Of a stretch of DNA of 10,486 bases, positions 6,357 to 10,486 are shown piece by piece. Origin of the DNA: Alphaproteobacteria bacterium (GTDB lineage: Bacteria > Pseudomonadota > Alphaproteobacteria > UBA2136 > JALTLI01); assembly GCA_027005635.1 (NCBI GenBank), contig JALTLI010000173.1, positions 1 through 10,486 of the forward strand, read 5' to 3'. Position 1 is the stretch's first letter, and each line of letters begins with the position of its first letter. Below the pieces are notes generated by a model, which saw only the letters and a list, made by a program, of their open reading frames with translations, made no database searches and had not been told where the DNA came from. Position numbers and translations under genes: made by a program.

Positions 6357-7380
6357 ATAATTTAGTTATACCTTCTTTTAATTCAACTTTGTGTTTCCAG
6401 CCTAAGTTGTGAAGTTTTTTTGGGTTGGTAAGTTTACGCATTGTGCCATCTGGTTTATTATGGTTAAAAAATAATTCACCTTTAAATTCAACAACTTCTT
6501 TAATTGTTTCGGCTAATTCTTTAATGCTTATTTCTATGCCTGTACCAATGTTTATATGAGTATTTCTAATTTCTTTATCATTTGCAGAATAGGTATCTTT
6601 AAAATTACATTTTTCCATTAAAAATACACAAGCATCTGCCATATCTTCAGACCATAAAAATTCACGCATAGGTTTACCAGTACCCCAAATCTCAACTTTT
6701 TTATCATCTACACCAAAGTTTTTAAGGTAATCTAGTGCTTGCTGTTTAGTTTTAACATTCAAATTTTTAATAACTTCTTCATATTTACCTTCATTTAAAA
6801 GTTTAGCTAAATATATTTTGCGAATAAGGGCAGGGAGGACATGAGATTTTTCTAAATCAAAATTATCATTAGGACCATATAAATTAGTTGGCATTACAGA
6901 AATAAAGTTAGTATTATATTGGATATTATAACTTTCACACATTTTTATACCAGCAATTTTTGCTATAGCGTAAGGTTCATTTGTGTATTCTAATTCAGAT
7001 GTTAACAAGCAATCTTCATCCATTGGTTGATGTGCATTTTTAGGATAAATACAAGTGCTACCTAAAAATAATAATTTTTTAACACCATTAACATAAGATT
7101 GATGAATAACATTATTTTGTATCATGAGGTTTTCATAAATAAAATCTGCTCTGTAAGTATTATTGGCAATAATTCCACCAACTTTTGCTGCTGCCAAAAT
7201 TACATATTTAGGTTTGTTTTGTTGAAAAAAGTTTTCTACAGCTATGCTATTAGTTAAATCAACTTCATTATGAGTAGCAGTTATAATATTATTGTAACCT
7301 TTGCTATTTAGGTTTTTAATAATAGCACTACCAACTAATCCACGGTGACCTGCTACATAAATTTTTGCATTTTTATCCAT
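6331..7380 (-). CDS. fcl: GDP-L-fucose synthase (GDP-4-keto-6-deoxymannose 3,5-epimerase/4-reductase)
   Basis: A 349-residue extended short-chain dehydrogenase/reductase that epimerises and then reduces GDP-4-keto-6-deoxymannose with NADPH to GDP-L-fucose. The N-terminal Rossmann motif is GHRGLVG (G11, G14, G17). The catalytic S108 is in GSTCIYP, with C110 beside it, Y137 and K141 form the YxxxK pair in EPYAIAK, and H180 matches the second epimerisation residue. GTGKPMREFLWSEDMA (233-248) marks the substrate domain. It is longer than E. coli Fcl (321 residues), mainly through an extra charged segment at about 193-226 and a small one near 258-270. The ATG at 7380 lies 6 nt after the gmd stop and has no Shine-Dalgarno of its own, so translational coupling is likely. 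The tail overlaps manC. wcaG is a synonym. Confidence 0.95.
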   Translation of the reverse strand: MDKNAKIYVAGHRGLVGSAIIKNLNSKGYNNIITATHNEVDLTNSIAVENFFQQNKPKYVILAAAKVGGIIANNTYRADFIYENLMIQNNVIHQSYVNGVKKLLFLGSTCIYPKNAHQPMDEDCLLTSELEYTNEPYAIAKIAGIKMCESYNIQYNTNFISVMPTNLYGPNDNFDLEKSHVLPALIRKIYLAKLLNEGKYEEVIKNLNVKTKQQALDYLKNFGVDDKKVEIWGTGKPMREFLWSEDMADACVFLMEKCNFKDTYSANDKEIRNTHINIGTGIEISIKELAETIKEVVEFKGELFFNHNKPDGTMRKLTNPKKLHNLGWKHKVELKEGITKLFNWYCIAI

Positions 7381-7386
7381 AAATTT

Positions 7387-8502
7387 TTATTCAAAATAGT
7401 TTTTAACGGTGTAGCCACCATCTTTTAAATAAGAATCTTGCTCAACAAGTTTAATATCATGCTGCATCATATCATTTACTAGTTCTTCAAGTTCACATAC
7501 TGGTTCCCAGCCTAGTTTTTCTTTGGCTTTTGCAGGGTTACCAATTAAGGCATCTACTTCTGTTGGGCGGAAATATTTTGGATCTACAGCTAAAACTGTT
7601 TTACCAATTTCAACCTGATATTTAGGATTGCTACAAGATTTAACTGTAGCTTTTTCATTCATACCTTCACCGTTAAATTCTAGCTCAATACCTACATATT
7701 TAAATGCCATTATTACAAAATCACGCACAGATGTTGTTCTTCCTGTGGCAATAACCCAATCTTCTGCTTTATCTGCTTGCAGTAGCATCCACATCATACG
7801 AACATAATCTTTTGCATGCCCCCAGTCTCTGGTTGCATTAAGATTACCAAGATATAAATTACCTTGTAAGCCCATAGCTATTCTTGAAACCGCTCTAGTA
7901 ATTTTACGTGTAACAAAAGTTTCACCACGTACAGGTGACTCATGGTTAAATAAAATGCCATTACAGGCGAATATATTATATGCTTCACGGTAGTTAACTG
8001 TTATCCAGTAAGCATACATTTTAGCTACAGCGTATGGACTACGTGGGTAAAAAGGTGTTTTTTCTGTTTGCGGAGTTTCCTGTACTTCACCAAAAAGTTC
8101 TGATGTTGAAGCTTGATAAATACGAGTCTTTTTCTCTAAACCAAGTAAACGAATAGCTTCAAGAAGCCTTAAAGTACCAATACCATCTGCATTTGCAGTA
8201 TATTCTGGCATATCAAAAGAAACATGAACATGGCTCATGGCTGCTAAGTTGTATATTTCATCTGGTTGAATTGTTTGAATTAATTTAGTTAAGTTTAAGC
8301 TATCTGTCATATCACCATAATGAAGAATAAAATTACGGTTCTCAATATGAGGATCTTGGTATAAATGATCAATTCTACCTGTATTGAAAGATGAAGAACG
8401 GCGTTTAAGCCCATGAACAATATAACCTTTTTTTAGTAAGAATTCAGATAGATAAGCTCCATCTTGTCCGGTAACACCTGTAATAAATGCAACTTTTGCC
8501 AT
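7387..8502 (-). CDS. gmd: GDP-mannose 4,6-dehydratase
   Basis: A 371-residue NADP-dependent short-chain dehydrogenase/reductase that converts GDP-mannose to GDP-4-keto-6-deoxymannose, the first committed step to GDP-L-fucose (and to rhamnose or perosamine nucleotides). It shows the Rossmann motif GVTGQDG (G9, G12, G15), and the R35/R36-S-S-S loop that binds NADP and helps tetramer formation. The active-site residues are T133 and E135 in ASTSELFG, and Y157 and K161 in SPYAVAK. The substrate-binding NHESPVRGETFVTRK is at 186-200. Length is typical. The ATG at 8502 has AAAGGT 7 nt upstream. fcl follows directly, so the product is expected to go to GDP-L-fucose rather than to other 6-deoxyhexoses. 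Confidence 0.97.
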   Translation of the reverse strand: MAKVAFITGVTGQDGAYLSEFLLKKGYIVHGLKRRSSSFNTGRIDHLYQDPHIENRNFILHYGDMTDSLNLTKLIQTIQPDEIYNLAAMSHVHVSFDMPEYTANADGIGTLRLLEAIRLLGLEKKTRIYQASTSELFGEVQETPQTEKTPFYPRSPYAVAKMYAYWITVNYREAYNIFACNGILFNHESPVRGETFVTRKITRAVSRIAMGLQGNLYLGNLNATRDWGHAKDYVRMMWMLLQADKAEDWVIATGRTTSVRDFVIMAFKYVGIELEFNGEGMNEKATVKSCSNPKYQVEIGKTVLAVDPKYFRPTEVDALIGNPAKAKEKLGWEPVCELEELVNDMMQHDIKLVEQDSYLKDGGYTVKNYFE

Positions 8503-8540
8503 TTTTATACCTTTAATATTTTATTATTTATATAAAAACA

Positions 8541-8569
8541 TTTATATACGAAGTATTTATTACACACAA
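8541..8569 (-). promoter_or_regulatory. Predicted gmd-fcl promoter
   Basis: On the minus strand TTGTGT (8569-8564), a 17-nt spacer, and TATAAA (8546-8541) followed by TG place the start near 8534, giving a leader of about 32 nt. The pattern TTGTGY-17-TATAAATG is the same as at manC. Read-through from tRNA-Cys, 92 bp upstream on the same strand, is an alternative, since no clear terminator separates them. Confidence 0.4.
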
Positions 8570-8594
8570 TATATATTTTATAGATAGGGTAGAT

Positions 8595-8669
8595 TGGAGG
8601 CTGAAGTCGGAATCGAACCGACTCATGGTGGTTTTGCAGACCACAGCGTTCCCACTTCGCCATTCAGCC
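8595..8669 (-). tRNA. tRNA-Cys(GCA)
   Basis: A 75-nt cloverleaf on the minus strand. The acceptor arm GGCTGAA (from 8669) pairs with TTCAGCC. The D-arm is GCG...CGC. The anticodon stem GTGGT/ACCAC encloses loop CTGCAAA, with anticodon GCA at 8637-8635. The T-arm is GTCGG/CCGAC with loop TTCGATT. Discriminator U at 8598 is the known identity base of tRNA-Cys, and CCA is encoded at 8597-8595. It lies upstream of gmd on the same strand and divergent from the Pcm-like gene. Confidence 0.97.
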
Positions 8670-8695
8670 ATTAATAAATTATTAATATAGTTTAT

Positions 8696-8724
8696 TTATT
8701 ACTTTATATTTGTATTCTCGTCAA
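8696..8724 (-). promoter_or_regulatory. Predicted tRNA-Cys promoter
   Basis: TTGACG (8724-8719), a 17-nt spacer, and TAATAA (8701-8696) on the minus strand give a start near 8689, about 20 nt before the tRNA. The whole element closely resembles that of tRNA-Ile (4365-4393), including ACAAATATA against GCAAAATATA in the spacer. Confidence 0.6.
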
Positions 8725-8731
8725 CAAATGT

Positions 8732-8760
8732 TTGAATATTTATCAAAATATCTATATCAT
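8732..8760 (+). promoter_or_regulatory. Predicted promoter of the Pcm-like gene
   Basis: TTGAAT at 8732-8737, a 17-nt spacer, and TATCAT at 8755-8760 place the start near 8767, a 24-nt leader before the ATG at 8791. It is back to back with the tRNA-Cys promoter; the two -35 boxes are only 7 nt apart. Confidence 0.5.
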
Positions 8761-8790
8761 ATAAAAAATAATAAAAATACGGAGAATAAA

Positions 8791-9444
8791 ATGGATTTTT
8801 TGGTGGCACGTAAACATATGGTGGAAAACCAGTTAATGCCAAATAAAATAACAGATAAATCTATTAAGGAACGTTTTTTAAATGTCCCACGAGAATTTTT
8901 TGTGCAATCAGCAGATATAGAACTTGCCTACAGTGATGGAATTGTTGCAATTGGTAAAGGAAGAACAATGTTATCACCTATGGTACAAGCACGTATATTG
9001 CAAGAATTAAAAATTCAAAAAACTGATAAAGTTATGATTGTTGCTGCTGGTACTGGTTATTTAAGCGTTATTATTTCCCCTTTATGCAAGGAGGTTTTTA
9101 CTATTGAAAATGAAACATCTTTGCGTGATGTTGCAATAAAAGGAAGAACAACAGGTAAATGCGATAATATACATATTAAAGCAGGAAAACCAGAAGATGG
9201 GTTAGCTAAAGATGCTCCATTTGATAAAATATTAATTAATACACCAGTTGCCTTTATCCCAGAAAAAATAGTTAAACAATTAAAAGATGGTGGTAAACTT
9301 ATTGCCATTGTTGAAAATGACAGTGGAATTCTAGAAGTTACTCGTTATAGTAAAAATGGTAAAACCATTGTTGGAGAATTTTTATTTAATACCAAAGGAA
9401 CTGTTCTTGATAATTTTGCTAAAGAAGAAAAATTTATATTTTAA
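8791..9444 (+). CDS. Pcm-like protein-L-isoaspartate O-methyltransferase family protein
   Basis: A 217-residue cytoplasmic protein with the alphaproteobacterial Pcm-like layout. The N-terminus carries ARKHMVENQL, with VPREFFV at 33-39 and LSPMVQARILQEL at 61-73. A SAM-binding Rossmann region holds VAAGTGY (84-90), the acidic E106 after strand 2, FDKILIN (144-150), and QLKDGGKLIAIV (163-174). Known role of classical Pcm: methylating damaged isoaspartyl residues for repair. This protein departs from the classical form. The first glycine of the GxGxG loop is Ala (A85), and the usual GDG motif reads KPEDG, so SAM binding is likely but repair activity is uncertain. The ATG at 8791 has GGAG 6 nt upstream. 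An in-frame TTG at 8710 would lie inside the predicted promoters and is rejected. The stop overlaps that of convergent rodA. Confidence 0.82.
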   Translation: MDFLVARKHMVENQLMPNKITDKSIKERFLNVPREFFVQSADIELAYSDGIVAIGKGRTMLSPMVQARILQELKIQKTDKVMIVAAGTGYLSVIISPLCKEVFTIENETSLRDVAIKGRTTGKCDNIHIKAGKPEDGLAKDAPFDKILINTPVAFIPEKIVKQLKDGGKLIAIVENDSGILEVTRYSKNGKTIVGEFLFNTKGTVLDNFAKEEKFIF

Positions 9445-10486
9445 CGAATTATTCTTTGAGTATGTGGTAATGAAATATCACGGTGGATATGCAGGCTAAG
9501 TACAATACCAATACCAATAAATAATGTAATTAATGATGTTCCTCCGTAGCTAATAAATGGTAAAGGAACGCCAACAACTGGCATTAAACCTGTTACCATT
9601 GCAATATTTATTAGAGCATGAGAAAAGATCATTGTCATAATACCAGTAGTAGCAAGTGATGAATAGGTGTTGTTAGCATGAATTGCCATGTGCATACCGC
9701 GTAAAATAAGTAGCATGTAGGTAATAATTATTACTAATCCTCCCATTAAGCCAAAATCTTCTGATAATAAAGTAAAAATAAAATCTGTATGTTTTTCTGG
9801 TAAAAATTGTAAATGAGACTGAGTACCCTGTAAAAAACCTTTTCCAAAAAAACCAGAAGAACCAATAGCAATCTTTGATTGAATAATATGATAACCAGCC
9901 CCAAGAGGATCTGATTCAGGATTTAAAAATGTTAATATTCTATTTTTTTGATAATCACGTAAAAAGAAATGCCAAAGTATAGGGGCGGTTACTGCAAGTG
10001 AAGCAATACAAAAAATAACAATTTTTTTAGAAATTCCAGCAGAAAACATAATACTGGCAGATAAAATAATTAAAATAATTGCTGTGCCTAAATCCGGCTG
10101 TTTACTAATTATAATTGTTGGTACAAATATTATAGCAGATAAAAATACTAAGCCGTTGAAGCTTTGTATTGCTCTGATTTGTCTACTATGAAAAAATCTT
10201 GCTAATGCTAAAATAAGGGCTATTTTTGCTAATTCTGATGGTTGGAACCGGAATGCACTAAAATCTAACCAACGTTGAGCACCCATACCAGTATGCCCAA
10301 CATAAAAAGTGGCTATTAATAACCCTATTGATATTATATAAATTGTATAACTTTGTTGGAAAATTGTTCTTATGTTTGTCATGGCTATAATAAACATTAA
10401 CATTAAACCTATTATACCTTTTATTAACTGGGGCAGGGCGTATGGGTACCAACTTCCACCACCTGCATCATAAAGTAAAGCAATAC
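9441..10486 (-). CDS. rodA: Rod-shape peptidoglycan polymerase RodA (SEDS family), 5' end missing
   Basis: 347 residues are visible, and the frame is open through the right edge with no start codon in view. RodA proteins have about 370-400 residues, so perhaps 25-50 are missing. It is a polytopic inner-membrane glycosyltransferase that polymerises lipid II into glycan strands in the elongation complex with PBP2 and MreB. Signatures in order: LLYDAGGGSW near the edge, GAQRWLDF with FRFQPSELAK, KQPDLGTA (carrying the catalytically essential Asp), GTQSHLQFLPEKHTDFIF, and VPLPFISYGGTSL. The HTDFIF context together with SYGGTS favours RodA over FtsW. Methionines near 10403 are internal and should not be taken as the start, since homology continues upstream. 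The gene is convergent with the Pcm-like gene, and the two stop codons overlap in one TTAA at 9441-9444. mrdB is a synonym. Confidence 0.95.
   Translation of the reverse strand, partial: IALLYDAGGGSWYPYALPQLIKGIIGLMLMFIIAMTNIRTIFQQSYTIYIISIGLLIATFYVGHTGMGAQRWLDFSAFRFQPSELAKIALILALARFFHSRQIRAIQSFNGLVFLSAIIFVPTIIISKQPDLGTAIILIILSASIMFSAGISKKIVIFCIASLAVTAPILWHFFLRDYQKNRILTFLNPESDPLGAGYHIIQSKIAIGSSGFFGKGFLQGTQSHLQFLPEKHTDFIFTLLSEDFGLMGGLVIIITYMLLILRGMHMAIHANNTYSSLATTGIMTMIFSHALINIAMVTGLMPVVGVPLPFISYGGTSLITLFIGIGIVLSLHIHRDISLPHTQRIIR

Noticed and set aside
8710..8790. N-terminal extension of the Pcm-like protein from a TTG at 8710
   Set aside because: The extension runs through two predicted promoters and has no family similarity, and the ATG at 8791 has GGAG 6 nt upstream and matches the family N-terminus.
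9441..10403. rodA starting at the ATG at 10403
   Set aside because: The frame is open upstream, and LLYDAGGGSW...PYALPQ there matches the RodA family, so the true start is beyond the window.
10258..10452. A minus-strand 64-residue frame at 10258-10452
   Set aside because: It overlaps rodA in another frame, and RodA homology continues in its own frame through this stretch to the edge.
1..10486. Mobile element, prophage or defence system
   Set aside because: No transposase, integrase, terminal inverted repeats with target duplication, or defence-type domains are visible on either strand.

Overview
This is a very AT-rich, gene-dense chromosomal window from a Gram-negative bacterium, most likely an alphaproteobacterium. 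The pointers are a ppiD-like gene divergent from tpiA-secG, a short alphaproteobacterial-type Pcm-like methyltransferase (217 residues), and the tRNA-Ile(GAT)/tRNA-Ala(TGC) pair. The low GC content would suit a streamlined or host-associated lineage, but the sequence does not settle the genus. No phage, transposon or CRISPR array is visible.

Layout. Positions 1-1841 (-) hold a periplasmic folding factor of the PpiD/SurA type that runs off the left edge. It is divergent from tpiA (1933-2703) and secG (2716-3048). A symmetrical hairpin at 3077-3110 can terminate both secG and the oncoming gene at 3155-4204 (-). That gene encodes a cysteine-free, acidic RTX protein with ten in-phase nonapeptide repeats, and it is preceded by a good match to a sigma-54 (-24/-12) promoter. 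Positions 4232-4919 have no protein gene. They carry tRNA-Ile(GAT) and tRNA-Ala(TGC), a pair normally found inside rRNA operons, here without rRNA, with a spacer almost filled by three stem-loops.

Positions 4920-8502 form a GDP-L-fucose supply module. manC (+) makes GDP-mannose and carries a second mannose-6-phosphate isomerase domain. The convergent pair gmd-fcl (-) converts GDP-mannose to GDP-L-fucose. manB (phosphomannomutase) and any fucosyltransferase are outside the window. tRNA-Cys(GCA) (8595-8669, -) lies upstream of gmd and is divergent from the Pcm-like gene (8791-9444). That gene shares a TTAA with the convergent rodA (9441 to the right edge, -), so their stop codons overlap.

The genes together suggest central metabolism, envelope protein export and folding, cell-wall elongation, a fucose-containing surface glycan, and one probably secreted calcium-binding RTX protein. 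The points most worth a second look are the sigma-54-like promoter before the RTX gene, the hairpin-filled spacer of the rRNA-less tRNA pair, the matching promoter architectures (one shared by the two tRNA units, another by manC and gmd), and the overlapping convergent gene ends.
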